DNA of 64,000 bases from Alkalimarinus sediminis (GTDB taxonomy: Bacteria > Pseudomonadota > Gammaproteobacteria > Pseudomonadales > Oleiphilaceae), in assembly GCF_026427595.1 (NCBI RefSeq), contig NZ_CP101527.1, positions 2,265,501 to 2,329,500 on the forward strand, given 5' to 3'. The position numbers and the translations under genes were made by a program. This document shows positions 39,250 through 48,371 of this stretch, piece after piece. The notes under the pieces are model-generated. The model saw nothing but the letters and a program-made list of their open reading frames with translations, searched no databases and was not told the origin of the DNA. Position 1 is the stretch's first letter; every line of letters starts with the position of its first letter.

Positions 39250-40307
39250 GGTTTGCCATCTTGGAATATAAGTTGAATGTCACTTTGTGCTTTTTGATAA
39301 TCCTTCATTTGCCCTATATCAAGCCAGTAATCGTAGCTTGTATAAGTCCCAATCCGCTTACCATTTTTTCTGTGTGACTCCAAGAGAGTTGGCATATCTA
39401 TTCGTTGGTCGATCTGGACACTATCAACTATTTCCGGTTTCAGAACATAAATTCCTGTATTGATTTTATAGCGATAAGTAGGTTTTTCTACCATATCAGT
39501 TATAAGCTGATTTTCTGTTTCAATCACTCCAAAAGGTACTCGATGCTCATCCTCACGAACACATAAAGTTGCGTCAAACCCAGATTCTTCATGATGCCTT
39601 AATAACTCAGAATAATTCAGTTTTGTGAGCACATCACCGTTCATCATAATAAGTGGTAAATTAGGCCTACTTTTAGGTAATAGTCCTAATGCTCCTCCTG
39701 TACCTAATGGATTGTCTTCATGGACATACTGAATATCCACATTCCACTTGCTTCCATCACCAAAATATTCACTTATTATTCCAGGCAAATAATGAGTAGA
39801 GATATAAAAATGATGAAAGCCAAAACTAATAAACTGATTAATCAGGTGCTCTAGCATGGGTTTTTCACCCACTCTTAGCATAGGCTTAGGACAGTGATCT
39901 GTTAGAGGTTGTAATCGCGTACCAAACCCGCCTGCCATTATGAAAACAGGATTGTCTCTCTTTTGAGGCTTCATAACATGATTAAGCGTTTCCAGGTCAA
40001 CCAAGTGATTTTTTTCATCTACAATAGGCAAGGCTAAGAGATCATGCTCATTCATTAACTTTAAGCGTTGCGATCTACTGTCTATGGTATTTGCTGTAAG
40101 TGGTTTTTTATTCATCACCCTGCTAACAGAGTCTTTCATATCACAATCAGATAACAAACCTCTTCTTATATCACCATCCGTAACTGTACCTAGGAGCCTT
40201 TGTTCCTCATCACAGACAACTACAATTCGTAGTGCAGAAGAGTCTAAGGCCTGCATTGCATCACGAATAATATCATTCGCATTCAAAATTATTTTCTTTA
40301 AGTCCAT
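39243..40307 (-). CDS. ptmE: CBS-domain sugar nucleotidyltransferase (PtmE-like)
   Basis: A 354-residue protein with a pair of CBS motifs (about 10-115, with TVTDGDIRRGL) followed by a nucleotidyltransferase domain starting VFIMAGGFGTRLQPLTDHCP. This architecture matches Campylobacter PtmE, glucosamine-1-phosphate guanylyltransferase, which provides GDP-GlcN for the GDP-linked legionaminic acid route. Its presence suggests the Leg intermediates are GDP-linked here too. Confidence 0.82.
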   Translation of the reverse strand: MDLKKIILNANDIIRDAMQALDSSALRIVVVCDEEQRLLGTVTDGDIRRGLLSDCDMKDSVSRVMNKKPLTANTIDSRSQRLKLMNEHDLLALPIVDEKNHLVDLETLNHVMKPQKRDNPVFIMAGGFGTRLQPLTDHCPKPMLRVGEKPMLEHLINQFISFGFHHFYISTHYLPGIISEYFGDGSKWNVDIQYVHEDNPLGTGGALGLLPKSRPNLPLIMMNGDVLTKLNYSELLRHHEESGFDATLCVREDEHRVPFGVIETENQLITDMVEKPTYRYKINTGIYVLKPEIVDSVQIDQRIDMPTLLESHRKNGKRIGTYTSYDYWLDIGQMKDYQKAQSDIQLIFQDGKPC

Positions 40308-40319
40308 TATTCTTTTCCC

Positions 40320-40958
40320 TTAACTAATGACTCTACTACGTGCAGGTATCAATACTTGCCCAGCAGGTACATTTCTTGAAATTGTTGTACCTGCACCTAC
40401 CACCGCTGCCTGTCCAATATGAATTCCTTGAATAATGTTGGCTCCAGTTCCAACATGAACATCCGAACCGGTAATTACACCACCACTTAAAGTAACGCCC
40501 GGAGCAATATGATTATTTATTCCTATAGTACAATCATGCTCAACAATAGCGCCTGTGTTAATAATGCTATTTTTACCTACAACAGTATTTACTTGGATTA
40601 TTGCACCAGGCATTATCTGGACACCTTCTTCTAATGTTAAAAAGTTAGATAAAATAGCTTTAGGGGATATTACTCTTGCAAACCTGTAACCCTTTTCAGT
40701 GAAGAAAGTTAATAGTTGAGAACGAATGTTATTTTTAGGTATTGAACCCACACCGTTTACTAATTCTACATCTTGAGGACTATAGATTGTTAAAAATTCC
40801 TCATCACTTATTATTTGAGTCACACCAAATAATGGGCTACTTTCTTTAATTGGTTCTGGAGATACAACAGCTATTAATTCCCTATCTTGCTGCAAGAGAA
40901 TTTCAGCTAAAACTGCAGCATGTCCCCCAGCTCCCAACATAATTAATGGTTTAGCCAT
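40320..40958 (-). CDS. legH: Sugar N-acetyltransferase of the NeuD/PglD/LegH family
   Basis: A 212-residue acyltransferase: N-terminal Rossmann-like domain (MAKPLIMLGAGGHAAVLAE) and C-terminal left-handed beta-helix (VVGKNSIINTGAIVEHDCTI, ending ISRNVPAGQVLIPA). The ATG at 40958 is chosen over 41003 since it overlaps the legI stop by 8 bp and gives the family N-terminus. In the Leg pathway this family acetylates the 4-amino group of the bacillosamine intermediate; a NeuD-like O-acetylation role is the alternative. Confidence 0.8.
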   Translation of the reverse strand: MAKPLIMLGAGGHAAVLAEILLQQDRELIAVVSPEPIKESSPLFGVTQIISDEEFLTIYSPQDVELVNGVGSIPKNNIRSQLLTFFTEKGYRFARVISPKAILSNFLTLEEGVQIMPGAIIQVNTVVGKNSIINTGAIVEHDCTIGINNHIAPGVTLSGGVITGSDVHVGTGANIIQGIHIGQAAVVGAGTTISRNVPAGQVLIPARSRVIS

Positions 40959-42027
40959 TGATTGGCTGACCTTCTGAATAGTCTTCCAGCGATGGTTTGC
41001 CAAGCAACGACCAATACAAGCATGGAGATAGCCCAGTACCCGGTCTTTTACTCATAAGATTATCTTCAGTAAATAGTTCACCTGCTTTTATATCGGTTGC
41101 AGCAACTAAACTTTTACGTGCAATTTTTTTATTTTCTATTTCAGAAATCTGCGGTGTTTTTATGGGGCTGCCTAAAGATAATTCAGCATCTCGAATACCT
41201 TTCACCATCGCCTTCAACTCATTTGGATCCAATGAGGCCTTATGATCAGGCCCTGGCAAACTTTTATCTAAAGTAAAGTGTTTTTCAATTAACTTAGCAC
41301 CCAATGCAGTGGCAACAATCGGAATAGTAATTCCTGCTGTGTGATCTGAGTACCCTATTGTAAGCCCAAAAGCCTGCTCCATAGTTTGCATAGACTTTAA
41401 ATTGACTTCAGCGACTGGAGCTGGGTATTCAGTTGTACAATGAAGAACTGTTACTTTTGATTTAAGCGCCTCTTGGCCTTCATTGCTTGAATAAGCTCTT
41501 GCAAATGCCTCCTCTGAAGGTTTCACACTCACATCATTAATTAAACCAAAAGCTATAACTGATAAAGCAGCCTCTATTTCGGCCAGTGTTGCCATTCCTG
41601 TTGAAACAATTAAGTCACATCCAGTTTGAGCATGTCTTAATACAAATGGTGCATTGGTTAATTCACCAGAAGGGATTTTTAATATTTTAAGTTTTAAATC
41701 ATCCACAAGAAAATCTAAGCTTTCTTGATCAAAAGCTGTAGATAGAAATTCAACCCCTAGTTCATTACAATAACTCACCAGCTCATGGTGAACATCGTAA
41801 TCTAATTCCAGTCTGCTTAGCATATCTAATTGAGATTCAGCTACACCTGTATTACGTGCCTGATAATCAGCTTGCTTTGCGTCTTTGGTTACTAAATTTT
41901 TCGCTTTAAATGTTTGAAATTTAACAAAATCAACATTCGCCTCATATGCAGCATCTATCAATTTAAAAGCAAGCTCTTTACTTCCGTTATGGTTAACACC
42001 CGCTTCAGCAATAATTTTAACAGTCAT
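40951..42027 (-). CDS. legI: N,N'-diacetyllegionaminic acid synthase (NeuB family)
   Basis: Condenses a 6-deoxy-diacetamido-mannose derivative with phosphoenolpyruvate to form legionaminic acid. The 358 residues contain the NeuB barrel (IIAEAGVNHNGSKELAFKLI, VDFVKFQTFKAKNLVT, EYPAPVAEVNL, GYSDHTAGITIP, EKHFTLDKSLPGPDHKASL). A C-terminal SAF/antifreeze-like domain with RKSLVAATDIKAGE follows. Assignment to Leg rather than Neu or Pse rests on LegB/C/G-like neighbours. Confidence 0.9.
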   Translation of the reverse strand: MTVKIIAEAGVNHNGSKELAFKLIDAAYEANVDFVKFQTFKAKNLVTKDAKQADYQARNTGVAESQLDMLSRLELDYDVHHELVSYCNELGVEFLSTAFDQESLDFLVDDLKLKILKIPSGELTNAPFVLRHAQTGCDLIVSTGMATLAEIEAALSVIAFGLINDVSVKPSEEAFARAYSSNEGQEALKSKVTVLHCTTEYPAPVAEVNLKSMQTMEQAFGLTIGYSDHTAGITIPIVATALGAKLIEKHFTLDKSLPGPDHKASLDPNELKAMVKGIRDAELSLGSPIKTPQISEIENKKIARKSLVAATDIKAGELFTEDNLMSKRPGTGLSPCLYWSLLGKPSLEDYSEGQPING

Positions 42028-42692
42028 AATATTTCCTTAAGCAACATAAAAGCCTCTGCAGCGTTACAATTACTTTGTACGCCTCTCAGTGCAGCAAGAG
42101 CCTCTAATGCTTTTCTACTTCTAGGGAATGGAAATTCGCCAACCTCTGATTCAAAAACATCTAATATATCTAATTTTTTGTTTAAATATGGTGTTATATC
42201 TAGGTAAACATTAGGGCGAAACCCACCATCTTCTGGCTTCATTCCAAAATCTGTTTCCGATATTGTTTCGTATGCAAGAATTCTTTTAATAAAAGGATAC
42301 CGAAATGATTTAGTTGCTGACATAGCTGCGTCGAAAACTACTTCATGGTCACTATGAGCATCATTTCTATATGGTACATATACCGTATCAGGTTTAATTA
42401 AATTCACAACATTAGCAATACCACTTATTACCTTACCAATAGGCAAAGTTTCTAGGGCAGCTGGAGGAAAATTCAATTGATGTACTGTCTCAAAGTCGTA
42501 TTGTGTTACAGCAAGTGCTATTTCTTCTTGCCGTTTTAAAATTTGCTCACTATTAAAACCAGCCTTGGTTGTCATTCCTGTAATTAAAAGCCAGTGAACA
42601 TTACAACCTTCAGCCCTGTGTCGTAGTAAAGCCCCCCCACAGCCAAGTGTTTCATCGTCTGCATGCGGGGCTATAACTAAAATATGTTTCAT
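42024..42692 (-). CDS. PIG-L family N-deacetylase
   Basis: Zinc-dependent deacetylase of 222 residues. The metal motif PHADDE is at 9-14 (H10, D13), and a third ligand is likely in the DAHSDHEVVFDA segment. PIG-L enzymes remove acetyl groups from N-acetyl sugars. It overlaps both legI and the formyltransferase-like gene by 4 bp, so it is probably co-translated with them. Deacetylation followed by re-acylation at one amino group of the nonulosonate or its precursor is the simplest reading. Confidence 0.88.
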   Translation of the reverse strand: MKHILVIAPHADDETLGCGGALLRHRAEGCNVHWLLITGMTTKAGFNSEQILKRQEEIALAVTQYDFETVHQLNFPPAALETLPIGKVISGIANVVNLIKPDTVYVPYRNDAHSDHEVVFDAAMSATKSFRYPFIKRILAYETISETDFGMKPEDGGFRPNVYLDITPYLNKKLDILDVFESEVGEFPFPRSRKALEALAALRGVQSNCNAAEAFMLLKEIL

Positions 42693-43585
42693 AAATAATC
42701 ACCAGCCGTAACTGTTTCTGGTAGCTCTATATCAATTAACCAAATAGCACTCGTTCCGCCACATTTTATAAGGTATTTTGAACTATCTATCTTTAGAACT
42801 CGACCTGACTCAAAATGGCGTGGGTAGTCACTATCGGAGATTTCACTTTTCCATACAGAAATTGGTTTACCCAAGTACATAAACTCTGCACCTGGGTAGG
42901 GAGCCGAGAGGGCTCTTATTAAATTATGTATATCACCAGCATTCATTCGCCAGTCTATCATACCATCTGCGCGAGAACGTTTTCTCCAGTATGTAGAATG
43001 TAATTCATCCTGGGGGATAGACTTAGCGTTGCCATTCGCAAGGGCCTCAGTAAACCCAATTACTTGAACCGTTGCTATCTCAAGTATTTTATTATATAGA
43101 GTTTCCGCTGAGTCTTTTTCTGATATATCAACGGGTGTTTGACTAATTATCGGCCCTGTATCAGCCCCCTCATCAAGACGGAAAAAAGTGACTGCAGTTG
43201 ATTTCAAACCTAAAGCAATAGACCAAATAATGGGATGTCGCCCCCGCCCAATAGGGAGAGGGGCTGGATGAAAACCTATTGCACCAAGTGGAGCTACATT
43301 TAACATTTCTTTGTTAAGTAAATAGCTCCACCCAAAACAATAAATAATGTCAAGCTGATAATTTTTAAAGAATTGCAAGCTAGCGTTTCGCTTGCCTGAT
43401 TCCTCATAATGATATGGGATGCCGTGTTCTTCACAGAACGGTGCAAGATCAACAAAATCAGAATTTACGTTTGAGGTGGCTCTAGTAACCACTGCTACGA
43501 CCTCTATATTACTTGATGCTGAACCAACTAAGGCTTCTAATATTCTATAACTAGATTCAACGCAACCAATAAAACCTATTCTCAT
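42689..43585 (-). CDS. Formyltransferase-fold enzyme (sugar N-formyltransferase-like)
   Basis: A 298-residue protein with the methionyl-tRNA formyltransferase fold: VVTRATSN..., FHPAPLPIGRGRHPIIWS and FRLDEGADTGPIISQ. Catalytic H106 and D142 of the family N-x-H...D triad are visible, but the asparagine two residues before the histidine is Gly104 here (IGFH instead of INIH). A C-terminal domain with SRADGMIDWRMNAGDIHNLIRALSAPYPGA resembles Fmt C-domains. It probably acylates an amino sugar freed by the adjacent PIG-L deacetylase; the donor is uncertain. Confidence 0.82.
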   Translation of the reverse strand: MRIGFIGCVESSYRILEALVGSASSNIEVVAVVTRATSNVNSDFVDLAPFCEEHGIPYHYEESGKRNASLQFFKNYQLDIIYCFGWSYLLNKEMLNVAPLGAIGFHPAPLPIGRGRHPIIWSIALGLKSTAVTFFRLDEGADTGPIISQTPVDISEKDSAETLYNKILEIATVQVIGFTEALANGNAKSIPQDELHSTYWRKRSRADGMIDWRMNAGDIHNLIRALSAPYPGAEFMYLGKPISVWKSEISDSDYPRHFESGRVLKIDSSKYLIKCGGTSAIWLIDIELPETVTAGDYL

Positions 43586-44748
43586 TTATTTAACACCAAA
43601 TTATTAAAGGACTTCTCTAAAACTCCATCTAAAGACTCGCTTAATAGCAATTCAACAATTTTTTCTGAACTTGTGCCTTCACCATATGGGTTTTTGGTAC
43701 TTTTACAAAAATTTCGGAAGTCTGAGCCCACTACTTTTTTTAACCCTCTTTCAATTGAAGTTTTGCTATCATCACACTGAACAACAGTTTCACCTGCTAT
43801 CCTACCTTTTTGTCTATTGCCAATATTCAAAGTAGGCACACAAAAAGTAGGTGCTTCAATTAAACCGCTTGAAGAATTACCTATTACCGCTGTGCAATGC
43901 TTCATCAAACTCAAGTATCTCAATTGGCCCAAAGATTGAAAGATAAACACTCTACTAGTATCTCGCAAAGAGTATTGCTCTAGCAAATCAATCAAATGCC
44001 TGCCAAAAGTATCGGCATTTGGATATGAAATAAGAATTTTATAGTCTTGGTACTTATCCAACACCTCAAGTAAATTTTCTAGAGACTTTGATGCACCATC
44101 CTTCGCTAACGTTACAGGGTGGTAAGTTACGAGAAGGTAAGGTCTATCAAGCTGAAAACCTATTGCAGCCGAAAGTTCTTCTTTCTCTAATAAAGGAAGA
44201 CGTATAATGCTATCAATGCCTGGGGCGCCAACATTAAAAACCCTAGTTGGCTGCTCCCCAAGTTGTATTACTCTATTTCTATACTCTTCTGTCGCTGTAA
44301 AATGTAAGTGAGACATTTTTGTAATAGAGTGTCTTACTGCTTCATCAATCAACCCTTCTGTAGTTTCACCGCCGTGTAAATGAGCAATAGGGGTTTGTGT
44401 AATCATTCCTGCTTGGGCAACAGCCATTGACTCAAACCTATCGCCCAACACAACTAGCAAATCAGGCTGATGCCGTTCCAAAGCTTCACCGGCACTCATA
44501 AGAGCTAAGGCCATAGATTTACAAATAGAAACTGGGCTATCTGACGATAATAAAAACTCCATTTTTTCTACTATGGGGAAGCCGTCTTTTTCTATTTGGC
44601 TTACCGTATAACCAAACTCAGGCGAAAGATGCATACCACCAACAAAAAGCTGTAACTCTGCCCGCTCTGTCTCATGTAGTTCTTTAATGATCCAATATAA
44701 CAGACCATACTCCGCACGAGTCCCAGTGAAAATAGCGATTTTTCTCAT
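43582..44748 (-). CDS. legG: NDP-diacetylbacillosamine 2-epimerase, hydrolysing (NeuC/LegG)
   Basis: Hydrolyses and epimerises the NDP-linked 2,4-diacetamido sugar to the free mannose-configured sugar used by LegI. The 388 residues have FTGTRAEYGLLYWII, LVVLGDRFESMAVAQAG, AHLHGGETTEGLIDEAVRHS and GNSSSGLIEAPTF, all NeuC/LegG family marks. It is 3 bp downstream of legC and overlaps the formyltransferase-like gene by 4 bp. Confidence 0.9.
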   Translation of the reverse strand: MRKIAIFTGTRAEYGLLYWIIKELHETERAELQLFVGGMHLSPEFGYTVSQIEKDGFPIVEKMEFLLSSDSPVSICKSMALALMSAGEALERHQPDLLVVLGDRFESMAVAQAGMITQTPIAHLHGGETTEGLIDEAVRHSITKMSHLHFTATEEYRNRVIQLGEQPTRVFNVGAPGIDSIIRLPLLEKEELSAAIGFQLDRPYLLVTYHPVTLAKDGASKSLENLLEVLDKYQDYKILISYPNADTFGRHLIDLLEQYSLRDTSRVFIFQSLGQLRYLSLMKHCTAVIGNSSSGLIEAPTFCVPTLNIGNRQKGRIAGETVVQCDDSKTSIERGLKKVVGSDFRNFCKSTKNPYGEGTSSEKIVELLLSESLDGVLEKSFNNLVLNK

Positions 44749-44750
44749 TT

Positions 44751-45896
44751 TTATATTCCTGTTGGTGAACTGGGCAGGTTAACTAATCTAGCCTCTGCAA
44801 ATTCAGAATTTTTAAGATCCCCTCTCAAAGAACTAGCAAACATTGGTAAACGATGCATCAGCTGCCAAACAGGTCGTGTCATAACCCCTTGTGAATTAGT
44901 TTTTTCTAACAATGCATTTCTGGCATTAATATCTGGGCATAGTATGGCGTTCAACCAGTAATTAGAGTGCGCATACTCAGGCTCTTTTACAAACTGATAT
45001 TCGCTACCAGCAAAGAATTCCTCATATTGGCTCGCTATCTGTCGCTTACTTGCTAAGATCTTTTCAATCTGCTCCATTTGGGCACAACCTAAAGCGGCGT
45101 TCAAGTTTGGCATACGGTAATTAAAGCCTGGCTCATCATGATAGAACTCATATGGGTGCGGCTGTTTTGCGGTTGTTGTAACATGCTTAGCATGCAGCCC
45201 ATCTTTTTCAGCTCTACATAACAACATACCACCACCACCAGTAGTTATCACTTTATTGCCATTAAAGCTTAAGGCACCAAACTTACCTAAAGTACCAGTA
45301 TGTTTGCCTTTATAATAGGAACCTAAGCTTTCAGCCGCGTCTTCAATCAGTGATAGATTCCACTTTTCACAAATAGAGATTAATTCATCTAGTTGTACAG
45401 AGTGACCAAATGTATGCATTGGCATAACTGCTTTGATCTGCTTACCACTAGCGACATGAATGCATTGGCCATCATCATTCAACTGAGCATTTTCGTCTAA
45501 CCAAGTTGCTACTGCTATTGGACACAGTCCAAAAAAGGTTGTTTCAATATCAATGAATATAGGCTCGGCACCCATGTGATACAACGCATTACAAGTTGCA
45601 ACAAATGTAAGCGCTTGAGTAATTACTAAATCACCTGCTTTAATATCTGCGAGATGTAATGCAGTGTGAAGTGCAGATGTTCCATTTACAGTTGCTACAG
45701 CCCTTGCTGTTCCTGTGTAAGCTTGAATTTTATGCTCAAAATCATCCACAAATTTCCCCACACTTGAAACAAATGTGCTAGAAATGGTTTCTGCTAAGTA
45801 AGCTTGCTCATTACCTTTAAACGTTGGTGCATGAAGTGGAATGAATTCATTCGTTGAGTAAATATCTCTAACGAGACTGATTAGCTTATTATGCAT
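44751..45896 (-). CDS. legC: NDP-4-keto-6-deoxy-GlcNAc aminotransferase (LegC, DegT family)
   Basis: PLP aminotransferase installing the C4 amino group. The 381 residues include IPLHAPTFKGNEQAYL, SVGKFVDDFE, NGTSALHTALHLADI, the IEDAAESLGSYYKGKHTG segment and the PLP lysine in SFNGNKVITTGGGGM. LegB, the dehydratase that makes the keto substrate, is encoded just upstream. Confidence 0.9.
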   Translation of the reverse strand: MHNKLISLVRDIYSTNEFIPLHAPTFKGNEQAYLAETISSTFVSSVGKFVDDFEHKIQAYTGTARAVATVNGTSALHTALHLADIKAGDLVITQALTFVATCNALYHMGAEPIFIDIETTFFGLCPIAVATWLDENAQLNDDGQCIHVASGKQIKAVMPMHTFGHSVQLDELISICEKWNLSLIEDAAESLGSYYKGKHTGTLGKFGALSFNGNKVITTGGGGMLLCRAEKDGLHAKHVTTTAKQPHPYEFYHDEPGFNYRMPNLNAALGCAQMEQIEKILASKRQIASQYEEFFAGSEYQFVKEPEYAHSNYWLNAILCPDINARNALLEKTNSQGVMTRPVWQLMHRLPMFASSLRGDLKNSEFAEARLVNLPSSPTGI

Positions 45897-45901
45897 CTAG
45901 T

Positions 45902-47083
45902 TTACATCTTCCCATCTAAATACTTGCCTGTTTCCATATGGCCAAAATCAGGAATCATTTTAAAGAAAAGCTTAACAATAGAATCTTTGTCCCATGCTAA
46001 CTCTTTTTTCATATTGGCAATGGTTTCTTCAAACTCTTGTATAAGCTGAGCATTAAATTCCGGCTCATTTTTAATAACACCCAGGTTATTAAAACGTTCC
46101 ATATCGAGTGTTTCTGCATCAGTAAAAAACTCTTCAAAATCTTTTTCGCCTGTGGTGTCACTTCCTGTGAATAAACATGGCCATTTTCCTTGTTCAGGTA
46201 AAGTCTTAGCTAGTTCACGCGCTTCATCCTCACTTGAACACAATACTGGCTCGAAACCTTTTTGCTTTAAGTATTTAACAGCAATATCAGCAAAAGAAAT
46301 TAGGTGTAAGCTCTCACTTAATTTTGGAAAGAAAATATCTCTATTTTGGCCAAAGATACATGACATCAAACACAATTCACCAGACTCTTGGGGGGTAACG
46401 AAATAACGCTTAATATCATTAGGGGCAACAATAGGCTGTCTCTTTTCTAGGCGTTGATTAAAACCATGCAGTAATGAACCATCAGAAAATGCGACATTCG
46501 CAAAGCGAGCTGTAGAAATATCTATTTCCAAACTACGGCGCATTAGAAACATTTCCATTATCCGCTTAGAAGCCCCCATCATATTAACTGGGTTCGCTGC
46601 TTTATCTGTTGATACACAAAAATACTTTTTAACACCTGATTCAACACATTGTTGTATTGTTTTATCTGTATTAAAAACATTGACTTCAATCATGCGCATT
46701 AATGTATAGGGATCTTTTTCACTTCGAACGTGCTTAAGTGCAGAAAGGTTTAATACATAATCATATTGTCCGTCTGCTTTAAAGAATGCATCGTATTCAA
46801 TAGAGCCAATATCTAAAGCAAAAGTTTGGAAGTCACCATCAATGTAACCAAAAGAGCTACGAATATCACGCACAAGCTCAGTCAGGTTGTTTTCACTAAT
46901 ATCGACAACATGAAGCTTTTGAGGGTTTCGTTTAAAGATTTCTTTTACTACTGCTTGGCCAATAGAACCAGCCCCGCCAAGAACAAGAAAACGAGAATTG
47001 GAAACTACTTCAAAAAGATCTTGTTTATTCACACTAATATCGCTAGCAAAAAGCTCTTTATTTCGCCCGATCAAATTCAGCAT
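45902..47083 (-). CDS. legB: NDP-GlcNAc 4,6-dehydratase, soluble (LegB)
   Basis: First committed step of the legionaminic acid pathway. The 393-residue soluble SDR has FLVLGGAGSIGQAVVKEIF, VLNLSALKHVRSEKDPYTL and the MxxxK active-site segment STDKAANPVNMMGASKRIME. Unlike the WbpM-type enzyme at 25-27 kb it lacks membrane helices. It begins the leg gene series, in the order B, C, G, (formyl, deacetylase), I, H, ptmE, F. Confidence 0.9.
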   Translation of the reverse strand: MLNLIGRNKELFASDISVNKQDLFEVVSNSRFLVLGGAGSIGQAVVKEIFKRNPQKLHVVDISENNLTELVRDIRSSFGYIDGDFQTFALDIGSIEYDAFFKADGQYDYVLNLSALKHVRSEKDPYTLMRMIEVNVFNTDKTIQQCVESGVKKYFCVSTDKAANPVNMMGASKRIMEMFLMRRSLEIDISTARFANVAFSDGSLLHGFNQRLEKRQPIVAPNDIKRYFVTPQESGELCLMSCIFGQNRDIFFPKLSESLHLISFADIAVKYLKQKGFEPVLCSSEDEARELAKTLPEQGKWPCLFTGSDTTGEKDFEEFFTDAETLDMERFNNLGVIKNEPEFNAQLIQEFEETIANMKKELAWDKDSIVKLFFKMIPDFGHMETGKYLDGKM

Positions 47084-47099
47084 AAAAACTCCTAAATAC

Positions 47100-48329
47100 T
47101 CATACCTGAGACTTAATTAATTTACGATATGAAATGTATCTGTAAACTAGCAAGAAAAGATAAACACAAATCAATGCTACCGGGATGGCAAGCATTTGAT
47201 TCCATATAATTAAACTGCTTACACTAAGAATAAAGACCATGCTACTTAATATATTACTTGTAATAATTGCTCTATCGGAATTCTGAGTATAAAGTGCGTA
47301 ATTTGGTACATAGCTCACGACCTGTATTACCATCATTACCAGCAATGGATACAAAAGCCCTTTCATCTCAAAGTAGACAGGTTTACCTACCAACATTAAT
47401 AAAAAATCAATAAATACAACAATCAAAAATGCAAAGGTAATTGATAAGAAAAGGGCTTGATAAAACATTTTTTTCAGCAACAAGCCAAAAGTTTCTCTAT
47501 CTTCTGCCCCCGCAGCAGCGACCATTGCAGGATATGTGAATGAAAAAACACCAGCATCAATAAATGATACTGCAGCTGCAGTTATTGCCATATAAAAGAC
47601 ATAGGCACCCAATGCATCAGAGCCAACAAGAGATTCAAACCAATAACGATCTAAAGTAGAGATGAAGTTTAAGCTCATGATGCCTAAAAACATTGGCAAA
47701 GCAATTTTTATTCCTCGCTTTATCCACACCCAATCTATTGGTAATTCCCACCCCTTAGTGATGGCTATTTTTACTTGCCACATAGCAACAATAAATGACA
47801 AAATACCTGAAATAGACCAAGCTATCAAAACTGCCTCAACACTTCGCGTTTCGGGTACAAATACAAACAAAAAAGCAATTATCAACGCCCACAGGCCATG
47901 CCTGATAAACAAAACAAATGTTGCCATCAAGGGCTTCTGTATTGCTACAAGCATTCGCATAAGTTCTTGATTTGAGTGCTCCGTTATTAACAGCACAAAA
48001 AACCAAGGGGCCACATACCAAGGAAGTAATTCACAATAAAAAATCAGTATAAATAATGGTGTTATCAGTAAATACAGCCAACCATGAAACGCAATCTGAC
48101 TTTTAAGATACTGACCCTTTACATCGACATTAGCTTTTATAACCTCTCTAGTGCTATAAGTGTAAAACTCAAAACCTAGCGGATACATTCCATATGCAAC
48201 AGTTACAACAATTAAGCCATATAACCCAACTGAACTAGGCTCAAGATATTTAGCAAGAACAAGTAAAAGAGCAAACTTACTTGCTAAAGTTATCCCCCTA
48301 AGCACGATATTGAATAATCTAATTAACAC
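47100..48329 (-). CDS. wzx: Wzx-type oligosaccharide flippase
   Basis: A 409-residue polytopic membrane protein with about 12 hydrophobic helices and the N-terminal IRLFNIVLRGITLASKFALL typical of MATE/PST-family Wzx flippases. It would move the undecaprenyl-linked repeat unit to the periplasm for Wzy. The start is a GTG at 48329 with AAGG 10 nt upstream. It lies directly beyond the decayed galU remnant. Confidence 0.85.
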   Translation of the reverse strand: MLIRLFNIVLRGITLASKFALLLVLAKYLEPSSVGLYGLIVVTVAYGMYPLGFEFYTYSTREVIKANVDVKGQYLKSQIAFHGWLYLLITPLFILIFYCELLPWYVAPWFFVLLITEHSNQELMRMLVAIQKPLMATFVLFIRHGLWALIIAFLFVFVPETRSVEAVLIAWSISGILSFIVAMWQVKIAITKGWELPIDWVWIKRGIKIALPMFLGIMSLNFISTLDRYWFESLVGSDALGAYVFYMAITAAAVSFIDAGVFSFTYPAMVAAAGAEDRETFGLLLKKMFYQALFLSITFAFLIVVFIDFLLMLVGKPVYFEMKGLLYPLLVMMVIQVVSYVPNYALYTQNSDRAIITSNILSSMVFILSVSSLIIWNQMLAIPVALICVYLFLLVYRYISYRKLIKSQV

Positions 48330-48371
48330 TAGAAGATTACCTTGAACTTAAACACTTGCAAACAACCTTTT

